In this document: positions 33,460 through 43,243 of the stretch, one piece after another
How the letters are laid out: each line of letters starts with the position of its first letter
Numbering within the stretch: the first letter of the stretch is position 1
Assembly (NCBI RefSeq): GCF_017876315.1
Contig: NZ_JAGINU010000001.1
Coordinates: 3,100,001 to 3,164,000 of the forward strand
Direction: 5' to 3'
DNA: 64,000 nucleotides
Source: Pseudonocardia parietis
Lineage (GTDB): Bacteria; Actinomycetota; Actinomycetes; Mycobacteriales; Pseudonocardiaceae
Notes under the pieces: model-generated
Databases searched by the model: none
The model's input: only the letters and a program-made list of their open reading frames with translations
What the model was told of the DNA's origin: nothing
Made by a program: the position numbers and the translations under genes

Positions 33460-34313
33460 CCGTCCGGTCCCGGCCGGCGGGTCACGAGGATCGCCGTGCC
33501 GGGGAAGAGCTCACCGCGCAGCGGCGACCACTGTCCCCAGACCCGGTCGTGGCCCTCGGGCCACTCCGGCTCGACGAGATCCTCCAGGACCAGGCCTGCG
33601 GCGACGACGTCGCGGACCCGGTCGCCGAGCGTCCGGTGGTGCTCGACGTAGGTGGCCCGGCCGTCGCCGTCGACCTCGAGGTAGGGGGTGCGGTCGAAGT
33701 AGGACTGGGTGACCGTCAGGCCCGCCGGCCCGGGGTCGTCCGGGAAGACCCAGCGCATCGGATGGTTCACCGCGAACACCCACCTGCCCCCGGGGCGCAG
33801 CACCCGGTGCACCTCGCGCATCACCCGCCCGGGGTCGGCCACGAAGGGGATCGCCCCGAACGCCGAGCAGGCGAGGTCGAATGTGGCGTCGGCGAACGGC
33901 AGGTACTCGGCGCCGGCCTGCACGAGCGGTACGGCGACACCTGTCCGTTCGTTGAGCGCGGCGGCGTGCCGGAGCATCCCGCCGGAGACGTCGAGGGCCA
34001 CCGGGTGCGCGCCCTGGCGGGCCAGCCAGCGGCTGCAGGGGGCGGAGCCCGCGCCGACCTCCAGAACCCGCTTGCCGGCCAGCGACGCGCGCGGGCCCAG
34101 CAGCTCCGCCTCGGCCTCGTGCAGGCTCTCCGGGCACCAGACGAACTCCGCTTCGCCGATGTCGGCGCCGTGCTCGGCCAGGTAGTCGTCGGCGTCGGCG
34201 TCCCACCAGCGACGCCCGGCCGCCTCGGACTCGGCGCTGCCGACGGTGCGCCGCACGACGCCGGCGGTGCCGACGGCGGCCTCGGCGGAGAAGTACTCGT
34301 CGCGGCTGCTCAT
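33423..34313 (-). CDS. class I SAM-dependent methyltransferase
   Basis: A 296-residue methyltransferase. Motif I is VLEVGAGSAPCSRWLA, motif II VALDVSGGML, and the post-motif regions include FDLACSAFGAIPF and HRVLRPGGRWVFAVNHP. The substrate is unknown. The ATG at 34313 has GGTGGTC just upstream. It is divergent from rpsA; the promoter of rpsA lies beyond its start. Confidence 0.85.
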   Translation of the reverse strand: MSSRDEYFSAEAAVGTAGVVRRTVGSAESEAAGRRWWDADADDYLAEHGADIGEAEFVWCPESLHEAEAELLGPRASLAGKRVLEVGAGSAPCSRWLARQGAHPVALDVSGGMLRHAAALNERTGVAVPLVQAGAEYLPFADATFDLACSAFGAIPFVADPGRVMREVHRVLRPGGRWVFAVNHPMRWVFPDDPGPAGLTVTQSYFDRTPYLEVDGDGRATYVEHHRTLGDRVRDVVAAGLVLEDLVEPEWPEGHDRVWGQWSPLRGELFPGTAILVTRRPGPDGYTGTTAPVSSS

Positions 34314-34364
34314 GACCACCCGATCGTCGCAGTGCCTACCGTTCGCCCGTTTACCGGACCCGCA

Positions 34365-34394
34365 TTGCCCGGGCCTTTCGGGGCCGCGTAGCAT
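34365..34394 (+). promoter_or_regulatory. sigma-70-type promoter of rpsA
   Basis: TTGCCC (34365-34370) and TAGCAT (34389-34394) are spaced by 18 bp. Transcription from here would give a 5' untranslated region of about 210 nt. Long leaders of rpsA can serve autogenous control, though no specific structure is assigned here. Confidence 0.55.
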
Positions 34395-34611
34395 GATTCG
34401 CGCATCGTGGTCAACGTGTCGGACGACTGCCCGGCGCTGCTCTGCGCCCGTGCGCGGCCGTCCGCCGCTGCGACGCAGGGGACCACGGGAATCGACGCCA
34501 GAGGGTGACTGCTACAACGTCACAGCTACACGCATCAGAACCGGTGAGCGCTGCTGCAGCAACGGGCACCGGACCGACCACGCCAGAAAATCCATCGGAG
34601 CACCCCACTAC

Positions 34612-36117
34612 ATGTCCACCGACACCACCGCCGCCCCGACCACGCCGCAGGTCGCTATCAACGACATCGGGTCGGAGGAGGATTTTCTCGCCGCCATCGA
34701 CCTGACGATCAAGTACTTCAACGATGGCGACATCGTCGAAGGCACCATCGTCAAGGTCGACCGTGACGAGGTCCTGCTCGACATCGGCTACAAGACCGAG
34801 GGCGTCATCCCCTCGCGGGAGCTGTCGATCAAGCACGACGTCGACCCCGCAGAGGTCGTCGAGGTCGGCGAGTTCGTCGAGGCCCTTGTTCTCCAGAAGG
34901 AGGACAAGGAAGGCCGCCTGATCCTGTCCAAGAAGCGCGCCCAGTACGAGCGCGCCTGGGGCACGATCGAGGCCCTCAAGGAGGCCGACGAGCCGGTCGA
35001 GGGCACCGTCATCGAGGTCGTCAAGGGCGGCCTCATCCTGGACATCGGGCTCCGGGGCTTCCTGCCGGCGTCGCTGGTCGAGATGCGGCGCGTGCGCGAC
35101 CTGCAGCCCTACGTCGGGCGCAAGATCGAAGCCAAGATCATCGAGCTGGACAAGAACCGCAACAACGTGGTCCTGTCCCGTCGCGCCTGGCTGGAGCAGA
35201 CCCAGTCCGAGGTCCGCAGCGAGTTCCTCAACCAGCTGCAGCGCGGGCAGGTCCGCAAGGGCGTCGTGTCCTCGGTGGTCAACTTCGGTGCGTTCGTCGA
35301 CCTGGGCGGTGTCGACGGTCTGGTGCACGTCTCCGAGCTGTCCTGGAAGCACATCGACCACCCCTCCGAGGTCGTCGAGGTCGGCCAGGAGGTCACGGTC
35401 GAGGTGCTCGACGTGGACCTGGACCGCGAGCGTGTCTCCCTGTCGCTGAAGGCGACGCAGGAGGACCCGTGGCGCCTCTACGCCCGGACCCACGCGATCG
35501 GCCAGATCGTCCCGGGCAAGGTCACCAAGCTCGTCCCGTTCGGCGCGTTCGTGCGTGTCGAGGAGGGCATCGAGGGCCTGGTGCACATCTCCGAGCTGGC
35601 CGAGCGCCACGTCGAGGTGCCGGAGCAGGTCGTGCAGGTCGGCGACGACGCCATGGTCAAGGTCATCGACATCGACCTCGACCGGCGCCGCATCTCCCTC
35701 TCGCTGAAGCAGGCGAACGAGGGCATGACGACCGAGACCGAGTTCGACCCGACCCGGTACGGCATGGCCGCCGAGTACGACGACCAGGGGAACTACATCT
35801 ACCCCGAGGGCTTCGACGTCGACACCGGGGACTGGAAGGAAGGCTACGACGAGGCCCGCGCCGCCTGGGAGAAGCAGTACGCCGAGGCGCACGCCCGCTT
35901 CGAGCAGCACATGGCGCAGATCCGCAAGGCCGCCGAGGCCGAGGCGGAGGGTGGCGACGACGTCGCTCCGGCGAACTACTCCTCGGGTGGCGGTGAGGAG
36001 CACACCAGCGGCGGTGGCGGCGGCGGTGGTGGTGGCGGACAGGCCGAGTCGGGCGGTTCGCTCGCCAGCGACGAGCAGCTCGCCGCTCTGCGGGAGAAGC
36101 TCTCCGGCGGGGCCTGA
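34612..36117 (+). CDS. rpsA: 30S ribosomal protein S1
   Basis: A 501-residue S1 with four S1/OB domains (residues about 38-105, 123-190, 208-278 and 293-365), each ending in a K-x-x-L-S-L-K-like motif such as RVSLSLKA and RISLSLKQ. The C-terminus is disordered, with an acidic helical part then a run of ten Gly (about residue 468) before a terminal helix (DEQLAALREKLSGG). S1 docks mRNA on the small subunit. The ATG at 34612 has GGAG 11 nt upstream. Position before coaE and uvrB is as in mycobacteria. Confidence 0.95.
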   Translation: MSTDTTAAPTTPQVAINDIGSEEDFLAAIDLTIKYFNDGDIVEGTIVKVDRDEVLLDIGYKTEGVIPSRELSIKHDVDPAEVVEVGEFVEALVLQKEDKEGRLILSKKRAQYERAWGTIEALKEADEPVEGTVIEVVKGGLILDIGLRGFLPASLVEMRRVRDLQPYVGRKIEAKIIELDKNRNNVVLSRRAWLEQTQSEVRSEFLNQLQRGQVRKGVVSSVVNFGAFVDLGGVDGLVHVSELSWKHIDHPSEVVEVGQEVTVEVLDVDLDRERVSLSLKATQEDPWRLYARTHAIGQIVPGKVTKLVPFGAFVRVEEGIEGLVHISELAERHVEVPEQVVQVGDDAMVKVIDIDLDRRRISLSLKQANEGMTTETEFDPTRYGMAAEYDDQGNYIYPEGFDVDTGDWKEGYDEARAAWEKQYAEAHARFEQHMAQIRKAAEAEAEGGDDVAPANYSSGGGEEHTSGGGGGGGGGGQAESGGSLASDEQLAALREKLSGGA

Positions 36118-36175
36118 TCAGTCCCTCCGGTCCCTCGCGGACCGGAACCGGCGTCCCACGTGACGCCGCATCGCA

Positions 36176-36212
36176 CCGAGCCCCGGTGACCTCTGTGGTC
36201 GCCGGGGCTCGG
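36176..36212 (+). terminator. terminator after rpsA
   Basis: CCGAGCCCCGG (36176-36186) pairs with CCGGGGCTCGG (36202-36212), with a further inner GACC/GGTC pairing. A smaller hairpin, CGGCGTC/GACGCCG, precedes it at 36149-36168. Confidence 0.75.
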
Positions 36213-36381
36213 CGTATGTCGGGGCAGCCCGCACCTCGGGATGAACGGCCGGTGGACGTCCGTCGTCGCCGGACGGCGTGTCGGACGGACGCGCCGGGAG
36301 CAGATCACGTTTCGGCACCGGTCCATAACACTCCGGCTGCGTCGGCGGAGTCGATCTTCCTCGGCGCCTAGATTGGTGAGC

Positions 36382-37209
36382 ATGGCCGGCCGCTCCGTCC
36401 GCCGGACGCGATCCGGCACGTCCCTGCATCCCACCCCCCGAGCCCGTCGCCGGCAGGCGGCCCTGCTCGCGGGGATCGCCCTCGGCGCCGGCGTGCTGTC
36501 CGGCTGTGGCACCGCCTCGGGCGATGCCGGTATCGCCGTCCCGACGTTCGCGGCCGGTGAGTCCGACAGCGCCGGCTCCGGCGCGGAGCCGATCCCGATC
36601 GCCCTGCCGACCGACTGCGCGAAGGTGATGGATCCGGAGCAGGCCGGCGCGTTGTTCGGCCAGATCCTCGGATCGGTATCGGTCCAGTCGGTGCGCGGGG
36701 TGGCGGAGCCGTCGGTGAACCGGACCGAGCGGACCGCCTGCACCTACCGTGCCGGTGGGCAGACGAACGCCTTCGGCGCGGCGCGCAACAGCGGCCCCGT
36801 GCTCTACCAGCTCAACATCGGCCGGTACGGCGACACCGCCTCGGCGACCCGGCAGTGGCAGCTCAACACCAACGCCGAGCGGTCGAACGCGATCGGCTCG
36901 CGCGACATCACCGTGGGCAACGTCCCCGGGGTGCTGATCGAGCGGCCGGACGAGACGACGCTGGCCATGGTCTACGGCGTCGACACGCTCACGTTCGTCC
37001 TGCCGGTCTCCGCGCCGGGACAGAACCGCCCGGCCGCCGAGACACTGCCGGACCTGGCCCAGCGGATCCTCCCCGCACTCGCGCCGACCCAGCCGCCCGC
37101 GGCACGTCCGTCGGCGGCGCCGGCCGAGCCGTCCGGCACCCCGGCGGGTGGAGCACCGGCTCCGCAGGCCGGCCGGGCACCCGCCGCGGCTCCGCCGGGG
37201 GCCACCTGA
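36382..37209 (+). CDS. DUF3558-type secreted lipoprotein
   Basis: A 275-residue lipoprotein. The signal peptide AALLAGIALGAGVLSGC has the lipobox LSGC at about residue 42. The mature part has DCAKVMDPEQAGALFG, RTACTYRAGG with a paired Cys, and DITVGNVPGVLIERPD, the pattern of DUF3558, followed by a Pro/Ala-rich tail. Such proteins are Mycobacterium/Pseudonocardiaceae-typical and of unknown role. The ATG at 36382 follows TAGATT by 7 nt, so it appears leaderless. Confidence 0.75.
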   Translation: MAGRSVRRTRSGTSLHPTPRARRRQAALLAGIALGAGVLSGCGTASGDAGIAVPTFAAGESDSAGSGAEPIPIALPTDCAKVMDPEQAGALFGQILGSVSVQSVRGVAEPSVNRTERTACTYRAGGQTNAFGAARNSGPVLYQLNIGRYGDTASATRQWQLNTNAERSNAIGSRDITVGNVPGVLIERPDETTLAMVYGVDTLTFVLPVSAPGQNRPAAETLPDLAQRILPALAPTQPPAARPSAAPAEPSGTPAGGAPAPQAGRAPAAAPPGAT

Positions 37210-37251
37210 CACCCGTCCGCCGGCCGGATCGGGCGCCGATACGGTGATCGC

Positions 37252-38379
37252 GTGCTGCGAATCGGGTTGACCGGAGGAATCGGGGCGGGCAAGTCGACCG
37301 TCGCGCGCCGTCTCGTCGAACGCGGGGCGGTGCTGGTCGACTCCGACCGGATCGCCCGCGAGGTGCTCGCGGCCGGGACCGACGGGCTCGCGGCGGTGGT
37401 CGAGGCGTTCGGTGCGGATGTGCTCGGCCCGGACGGCGAGCTCGACCGGCCGGCGCTGGCGTCGATCGTGTTCGGCGACCCGGACGCCCGGCGGACGCTC
37501 GACGGCATCGTGCATCCGCTGGTACGGGTCCGCTCGGACGAGCTCCTCGCCGGCGCCGACCGGGACGCGCTCGTCGTGCAGGACGTGCCACTGCTCGTCG
37601 AGGGCGGGATGGCGGCGGCGTTCCCCCTGGTCGTGGTGGTGGGGGTGGAGGCGGAGGAACGGATCCGGCGGCTGGTGTCCGCACGCGGGATGACCGAGCA
37701 CGACGCGCGCGCCCGTATCGCGGCCCAGGCCACCGACGCACAGCGGCGGGCCGCCGCGGACGTCTGGCTGGACAACTCCGGCGACGAGGACTCCACCCGC
37801 CTCCGCGTCGACGCGCTGTGGGACGAGCGGCTCGTCCCGTTCGAGGAGAACCTGCGCCTCGGCCGTCCCGCCGCCGACGGTCCACCCCGGCTCGTCGGGC
37901 ACGACCCGGACTGGGCCGGACAGGCAGGCCGGCTCGCGGACCGGATCGGGCTGGCGGCCGGCTCGCTCGCCCGGGGTGTCGAGCACGTGGGAGCCACCGC
38001 GGTGCCCGGGCTCGCCGCCCGCGACGTCCTGGACCTGCAGCTGGCGGTCGGGTCCCGGCCGGACGCGGAGCCGGTGGCCGACCGGCTCACCGCCGCGGGG
38101 TTCCCGCCCGATCCGGACGCGGAATCGGACGGGGCCGGGACCGTGCTGGTGCACCGTTCCGCCGACCCGGGACGACCCGCGGTCGTCGTCGTCCGGGTGC
38201 ACGGGTCGCCGGCATGGGAGCACGCCCTGGGCATCCGGGACCGGCTCCGGACCGACGAGCGTGCCCGGGACGGTTACGCCGAGCGCAAGCGTGCCGCGGC
38301 CGCGCTGTACAGCGACGACCCGGACGCCCGCCGCTACACCGCGCACACGGCGGCGTGGCGCGGCGACCCGAACGAGTGA
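37252..38379 (+). CDS. coaE: dephospho-CoA kinase fused to a GrpB-like domain
   Basis: A 375-residue fusion. Residues 1-200 are CoaE, the last step of coenzyme A synthesis: P-loop [28 protein letters not shown] and [13 protein letters not shown]. Residues 208-375 are a GrpB/nucleotidyltransferase-like domain ([37 protein letters not shown], and the closing [19 protein letters not shown]). The same fusion occurs in mycobacterial Rv1631. In the GrpB part, H-V-G-A-T replaces the usual H-I-G-S-T, so activity is doubtful. The GTG at 37252 follows TACGGT by 6 nt (leaderless). Confidence 0.92.
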   Translation: MLRIGLTGGIGAGKSTVARRLVERGAVLVDSDRIAREVLAAGTDGLAAVVEAFGADVLGPDGELDRPALASIVFGDPDARRTLDGIVHPLVRVRSDELLAGADRDALVVQDVPLLVEGGMAAAFPLVVVVGVEAEERIRRLVSARGMTEHDARARIAAQATDAQRRAAADVWLDNSGDEDSTRLRVDALWDERLVPFEENLRLGRPAADGPPRLVGHDPDWAGQAGRLADRIGLAAGSLARGVEHVGATAVPGLAARDVLDLQLAVGSRPDAEPVADRLTAAGFPPDPDAESDGAGTVLVHRSADPGRPAVVVVRVHGSPAWEHALGIRDRLRTDERARDGYAERKRAAAALYSDDPDARRYTAHTAAWRGDPNE

Positions 38380-38427
38380 ACCGCGGCGGCCGTGTGACGT
38401 AGAGCGTGCTGCCCGGGTGAGGATCCG

Positions 38428-38444
38428 ACCGTTTCTGTAACGGT
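38428..38444. promoter_or_regulatory. inverted repeat upstream of the ECF sigma gene
   Basis: ACCGTT-n5-AACGGT is a perfect 6-bp inverted repeat located about 150 bp before the sigma-factor start. It is a candidate regulator site. No gene lies between 38380 and 38592. Confidence 0.35.
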
Positions 38445-38592
38445 TCCCGCTCGTTGTCCGATCAGGCGGGGAGAGAGCGTCGACGCTTCCGTTCCGCCGA
38501 GGTACGGGCGGGTTCCCGCCGATCGCGCCGCCTGCCGGCCGGTCGATCGGATGGCCCGGGTACGGCGACGAGGGGATTCGGGGTTGAGCACG

Positions 38593-39363
38593 ATGGCGCA
38601 GCGACACGGGGCGGACGGCGGCTACGTCGAACCCGGTCGCGTGCCTGGGTACCCCCATTCGGGCGAGTACGAGTACGTGTTCGACCCGTACGCGGGCGAC
38701 GGCCGGGGCGACGTCAGTGCCGAGGGCGCGTGGACCGGCTGGCCGGAGGAGTCACCGCCGATCAGCGGCGCGATGGTGCAGCAGCACCGCACGCTCCCGC
38801 ACGGCGAGCTGCGCGCGGACTTCGGCGCGCACCTGGAGACCCACTACCCGCGCCTGGTCGCCCAGCTCTACGCGATCACGCTGAACCCGCAGGACGCGCA
38901 CGATGCGGTCCAGGACGCGTACTCGCGGGCATGGCGCCGGTGGAGTGCGCTGTGTGACCGCGAGGGCACGTCCGCCCAGGCGGACGGTGAGGACTCCGCG
39001 GTCGGCTGGATCCGGCGGGTCGCCATCCGGACCTCGATGCGCGGCCGGTGGCTGCGGTTCGGGCGGCGCCGTCGCCCGGCCCCGGAGGAGACCGATCCGC
39101 GCACCGGCGCGCTGCTGGAGGCTCTGGGCCGGCTCGGCCCGGCCGACCGTCGCGCGGTCGTGCTCCACCACATGGCCGGCCTGTCCGCCGGTGCGGTCGC
39201 CGACCTGGAGCAGGTCGATGAGCAGGAGGTACGGCGGCGGCTGGCCCGGGGGCGCGAGATCGTCACCGAGGGCATGGCCGAGGTGCTGGAGGAGATCGTC
39301 GGGGCGCCCGGTGCGCCACAGGACGGCGGGTACACCCGCGCCGTCGAGGGGGGACGGGCATGA
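38593..39363 (+). CDS. ECF-type RNA polymerase sigma factor
   Basis: A 256-residue sigma factor. After a non-conserved N-terminus of about 75 residues, region 2 reads LYAITLNPQDAHDAVQDAYSRAWRRW and region 4 LEALGRLGPADRRAVVLHHMAG with AVADLEQVDEQEVRRRLARG as the HTH. This matches the actinobacterial SigE/SigM-like 70 kDa sub-family that works with membrane anti-sigma partners. The ATG at 38593 follows a GGGG; the N-terminus could start at a TTG at 38584. Its stop overlaps the next start by four bases. Confidence 0.82.
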   Translation: MAQRHGADGGYVEPGRVPGYPHSGEYEYVFDPYAGDGRGDVSAEGAWTGWPEESPPISGAMVQQHRTLPHGELRADFGAHLETHYPRLVAQLYAITLNPQDAHDAVQDAYSRAWRRWSALCDREGTSAQADGEDSAVGWIRRVAIRTSMRGRWLRFGRRRRPAPEETDPRTGALLEALGRLGPADRRAVVLHHMAGLSAGAVADLEQVDEQEVRRRLARGREIVTEGMAEVLEEIVGAPGAPQDGGYTRAVEGGRA

Positions 39364-40190
39364 ACGGCTACGGCGACATCGACCGCGAGTTCCACCGGCT
39401 CGACGACGTCCTGGCGGCGGCGGTCCCGCTGCCGCCCGTCGACGAGGTCATCGGCCGCGCCGCGGGCGCCCGGCGTGCGACCTCCGCGGCGGCCGCCGCG
39501 GTGCTCACGGTCGGCTCGCTCGGCGGGATCACCGCGGTGGCGACCGCGGCCGCACCGGACGGGGCGTTCGTCGGGCCGCCGTTCGCGATCGCCGCACCCC
39601 AGACGGCGCCGGCGACGCCGGAGCGGATCTCGACGGTCGACCCGAGCACATCCGCCGCAGGCTCGGCGCTGCCGCCCTCCTTCGACCCCGGCACCGCCGC
39701 GGGGCAGGCCGGGGTGCCGGAGCGGGCCCCGGGACCCGGCACCGCCCCCGCCCCGGGCGCACCGTGGACACCGGACGCGTCGGACGCGCCGGTACCGGTG
39801 CTCCCGGCGCCGCCGCCCGGTGACGGAGGGGCGCCGCCCCCGCCGCCACCACCCGAGCCCGGGCCCGGACCGGTGGACCCGCCGCCGGACGAGGACGAGC
39901 CGCCGACGACCCCGCCCGACGACGGTGGCGGCGACGAGGGCTCGCCCGACCCGACGACCCCGCCGACGACCCCGCCGCCGACCACTGACGACCCGACGCC
40001 GACCACGCCGCCGACCACCCCGCCGTCGTCGTCGAACGGCGAGGGCTCGCCGGATCCGACGACGACCACCAGCTCCTCGGCCGCGCCGACGACGACGTCG
40101 GAGAGTTCCACCCCGACCAGCACCAGCTCCACGGGCGGGTCCTCGACGAGCGCGGTCGGGCTCGGCCCGGCCCAGCACCCGGCGGTCTGA
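39360..40190 (+). CDS. Pro/Thr-rich membrane-anchored protein, possible anti-sigma partner
   Basis: A 276-residue protein. An N-terminal cytoplasmic part (about 38 residues, starting MNGYGDIDREFHRLDDVLAA) precedes one transmembrane helix (AAAAAVLTVGSLGGITAVATA). The rest is a long Pro-, Thr- and Ser-rich region typical of a wall-spanning linker. The sigma gene overlaps its start (ATGA), which suggests it holds or modulates that sigma factor, but no zinc-binding anti-sigma motif is seen. Low complexity makes its reading frame the best evidence. Confidence 0.65.
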   Translation: MNGYGDIDREFHRLDDVLAAAVPLPPVDEVIGRAAGARRATSAAAAAVLTVGSLGGITAVATAAAPDGAFVGPPFAIAAPQTAPATPERISTVDPSTSAAGSALPPSFDPGTAAGQAGVPERAPGPGTAPAPGAPWTPDASDAPVPVLPAPPPGDGGAPPPPPPPEPGPGPVDPPPDEDEPPTTPPDDGGGDEGSPDPTTPPTTPPPTTDDPTPTTPPTTPPSSSNGEGSPDPTTTTSSSAAPTTTSESSTPTSTSSTGGSSTSAVGLGPAQHPAV

Positions 40191-40219
40191 GCGCCGCCCT
40201 TCCGACTGTCGGCCCTCCC

Positions 40220-40236
40220 GAGCTCCGGGGGAGCTC
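40220..40236 (+). terminator. hairpin between convergent genes
   Basis: GAGCTCC (40220-40226) and GGAGCTC (40230-40236) form a 7-bp stem with a 3-nt loop between the stops at 40190 and 40242. Confidence 0.45.
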
Positions 40237-40241
40237 CCGGG

Positions 40242-40775
40242 TCAGCCCGCGAGGTCGGCGGGCGGGGAGGGGTCGGCACGGGGCCCGAGCTCGATACCGA
40301 GCGAGGCCAGCCAGGCCTCGTGGTCGTGCCCGTGCCGGGCCAGCCCGTCCAGCACGGCGTGCGAACGTTCCAGGGCGTACTCGGCGAGCCCGGGTTCCAG
40401 GAGCCCCTGCGCGACGGCGGCGACGTACTCGTCGGTGTCGAGCACGTCGGTCGCCCGGCCCCGGTGCACCACCAGGTCCAGGTACAGGTCGGTCATCCGG
40501 ATCCTCCTGCCGTCCCGGGTGAAGGACGCGATGTCGATGTAGGCGTCCTGGTCGCGTTCGTGACCCGGCCGCCACCGCCAGTCGGACAGGCAGACGCCGA
40601 GGTCCGGGATCACCCAGGACTCGATCCACCAGGCGTTCGGCCGGGCGACCACCGGGCGGGACAGGTAGAGACCCCAGTCCTGTTCGCGGAGCGTCTCGAT
40701 CGCGCGGCGGGTGCCCTTGGTGTCGAACTGGGCGCGGTCGTCGAGGTCGAAGGTCTGCGTCTTGGGCGGGTGCAC
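40242..40775 (-). CDS. DUF402 domain protein (FomD/nucleoside-diphosphatase-like)
   Basis: A 177-residue DUF402 protein. The conserved core is [20 protein letters not shown], then [20 protein letters not shown] and [16 protein letters not shown], with Asp and Glu residues that bind metal in FomD-like nucleoside diphosphatases. The GTG at 40775 has AGGA upstream. It is divergent from uvrB, with 70 bp between starts. Confidence 0.85.
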   Translation of the reverse strand: MHPPKTQTFDLDDRAQFDTKGTRRAIETLREQDWGLYLSRPVVARPNAWWIESWVIPDLGVCLSDWRWRPGHERDQDAYIDIASFTRDGRRIRMTDLYLDLVVHRGRATDVLDTDEYVAAVAQGLLEPGLAEYALERSHAVLDGLARHGHDHEAWLASLGIELGPRADPSPPADLAG

Positions 40776-40845
40776 GGGGGCATCCTGCCGTGCCCCGGCC
40801 CCCGTGCAACGCGAAACCGTCGGTGGTCGCTCGTACCCTGGGGGC

Positions 40846-43101
40846 ATGGCATTCGCGACCGAGGTTCCGGGCAGCGCCGCCGACGTGCGCGGCAACGTGG
40901 AGATCCGCGTGCAGCCCGAGGCGCACCCGGACGCGGGGACCACCCCGTCCGGCACGCCGCTGGCGCACTCCGAGCACCGCCCGGTCGGCGAGATCGAGCG
41001 CAGCGACGGCCGGTTCCAGGTCGTCAGCGACCTCAAACCCGCCGGTGACCAGCCCACCGCGATCGCCGAGCTCGACTCACGGCTGCGCGGCGGCGAGCAG
41101 GACATCGTGCTGCTGGGCGCCACCGGGACCGGCAAGTCCGCGACCACGGCGTGGCTGATCGAGCAGCAACAGCGCCCGACGCTCGTGATGGCACCGAACA
41201 AGACGCTCGCCGCGCAGCTGGCGAACGAGCTGCGCGAGATGCTGCCGAACAACGCCGTCGAGTACTTCGTCTCGTACTACGACTACTACCAGCCCGAGGC
41301 CTACATCGCGCAGACCGACACCTACATCGAGAAGGACAGCTCGATCAACGACGACGTCGAGCGGCTGCGGCACTCGGCGACGATGAACCTGCTGTCCCGG
41401 CGCGACGTCGTGGTGGTCGCCTCGGTGTCGTGCATCTACGGCCTGGGTACGCCGCAGTCGTACCTGGACCGGTCGGTGTCGCTCGCGGTCGGCGAGGAGG
41501 TCGAGCGGGACCGGCTGCTGCGCCTGCTGGTCGACGTCCAGTACACGCGCAACGACGTGGCGTTCTCCCGCGGCACGTTCCGGGTGCGCGGGGACACCGT
41601 GGAGATCATCCCGGCGTACCAGGAGCTGGCGCTGCGGATCGAGTTCTTCGGCGACGAGATCGAGGCGCTCTACCACCTCAACCCGCTCACCGGGGACACG
41701 GTCGAGCAGGTCGACGAGATCCGGATCTTCCCGGCGACGCACTACGTGGCGGGCCCGGAGCGGATGGAGCGGGCCGTCCGCGACATCGAGGCCGAGCTGG
41801 AGCAGCGGCTCGAGCAGATGGAGAACCAGGGCAAGCTGCTGGAGGCACAGCGGCTGCGGATGCGGACCCAGTACGACCTCGAGATGATCCGCCAGGTCGG
41901 GTTCTGCTCGGGTATCGAGAACTACTCGCGGCACATCGACGGCCGCGGCGCGGGCACCGCCCCGGCGACGCTGATCGACTACTTCCCGGAGGACTTCCTC
42001 CTGGTCGTCGACGAGTCGCACGTCACGGTCCCGCAGATCGGCGGTATGTACGAGGGCGACATGTCCCGCAAGCGCAACCTCGTCGAGTACGGCTTCCGGC
42101 TCCCGTCGGCGGTCGACAACCGGCCGCTGACCTGGGAGGAGTTCGCCGACCGGATCGGGCAGACGGTGTACCTGTCGGCGACCCCGGGCCCGTACGAGCT
42201 CAACCGGGCCGGCGGTGAGTTCGTCGAGCAGGTCATCCGGCCGACCGGGCTCGTCGACCCGGAGGTCGTCGTGAAGCCGACCAAGGGCCAGATCGACGAC
42301 CTGGTGGCCGAGATCCGGGACCGCACGGACAAGGACGAGCGGGTGCTGGTCACCACGCTGACCAAGAAGATGGCCGAGGACCTCACCGACTACCTGCTCG
42401 AGCTCGGTATCAAGGTCCGCTACCTGCACTCCGAGGTGGACACGCTGCGCCGGGTGGAGCTGCTGCGCCAGCTGCGGTCGGGCGAGTACGACGTCCTGGT
42501 CGGCATCAACCTGCTCCGCGAGGGTCTCGACCTGCCCGAGGTGTCGCTGGTCGCGATCCTCGACGCGGACAAGGAGGGCTTCCTGCGCTCGGGCACGTCG
42601 CTGATCCAGACGATCGGCCGCGCGGCCCGGAACGTGTCCGGGCAGGTGCACATGTACGCCGACCGGATCACCGACTCGATGCGCCACGCCATCGACGAGA
42701 CCGACCGGCGCCGGGCCAAGCAGGTCGCCTACAACACCGAGCGCGGGATCGACCCGCAGCCGCTGCGCAAGCGGATCGCCGACATCCTCGACCAGGTCTA
42801 CCGGGAGGCCGAGGACACCGAGGCGGTGCCGGTCGGCGGCTCCGGTCGCAACGCCTCCCGCGGCAAGCGCGCCGCGGGCGAGGCCGGCCGGGCGCCCGCC
42901 GGCGGCAGCTCGGGGGTCGCGACCGACCGGGACACGGCGGCGATGCCGCGGGCCGAGCTCGCCGACCTGATCCAGCAGCTGAACGACCAGATGCTCACCG
43001 CGGCCCGGGACCTGCAGTTCGAACTCGCGGCCCGGTTGCGTGACGAGATCGCCGATCTGAAGAAGGAGCTGCGCGGAATGGATGCCGCCGGGGTGAAGTG
43101 A
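40846..43101 (+). CDS. uvrB: excinuclease ABC subunit B
   Basis: A 751-residue UvrB, the damage-verifying helicase-like subunit of nucleotide excision repair. Walker A is [15 protein letters not shown], the beta-hairpin region contains [20 protein letters not shown], Walker B is VVDESHVT, and helicase motifs V-VI are [14 protein letters not shown] and QTIGRAARN. The C-terminal UvrC-binding domain is [20 protein letters not shown]. An extra N-terminal segment of about 50 residues precedes the core. The ATG at 40846 follows TACCCT by 6 nt (leaderless). Confidence 0.96.
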   Translation: MAFATEVPGSAADVRGNVEIRVQPEAHPDAGTTPSGTPLAHSEHRPVGEIERSDGRFQVVSDLKPAGDQPTAIAELDSRLRGGEQDIVLLGATGTGKSATTAWLIEQQQRPTLVMAPNKTLAAQLANELREMLPNNAVEYFVSYYDYYQPEAYIAQTDTYIEKDSSINDDVERLRHSATMNLLSRRDVVVVASVSCIYGLGTPQSYLDRSVSLAVGEEVERDRLLRLLVDVQYTRNDVAFSRGTFRVRGDTVEIIPAYQELALRIEFFGDEIEALYHLNPLTGDTVEQVDEIRIFPATHYVAGPERMERAVRDIEAELEQRLEQMENQGKLLEAQRLRMRTQYDLEMIRQVGFCSGIENYSRHIDGRGAGTAPATLIDYFPEDFLLVVDESHVTVPQIGGMYEGDMSRKRNLVEYGFRLPSAVDNRPLTWEEFADRIGQTVYLSATPGPYELNRAGGEFVEQVIRPTGLVDPEVVVKPTKGQIDDLVAEIRDRTDKDERVLVTTLTKKMAEDLTDYLLELGIKVRYLHSEVDTLRRVELLRQLRSGEYDVLVGINLLREGLDLPEVSLVAILDADKEGFLRSGTSLIQTIGRAARNVSGQVHMYADRITDSMRHAIDETDRRRAKQVAYNTERGIDPQPLRKRIADILDQVYREAEDTEAVPVGGSGRNASRGKRAAGEAGRAPAGGSSGVATDRDTAAMPRAELADLIQQLNDQMLTAARDLQFELAARLRDEIADLKKELRGMDAAGVK

Positions 43102-43243
43102 GCCCGCGCGGGGTGCCGCGGGGCCTCCCGCTACCGTGTTGCTCCGATCCCACCCGTCCCGGCCGTCCGGCGCCCTCGTGGCCGTACGGCTCGACCAGCC
43201 CGACCAGCCCGCCCCGGCCCCGGCGCGCGGCGGAGGAGCCCGT

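Noticed and set aside
34411..36003. Minus-strand 530-codon ORF opposite rpsA
   Set aside because: Asp/Leu-rich antisense shadow of a highly conserved gene.
36118..38658. Minus-strand 846-codon ORF
   Set aside because: Antisense to the lipoprotein and coaE genes; low-complexity Arg-rich translation.
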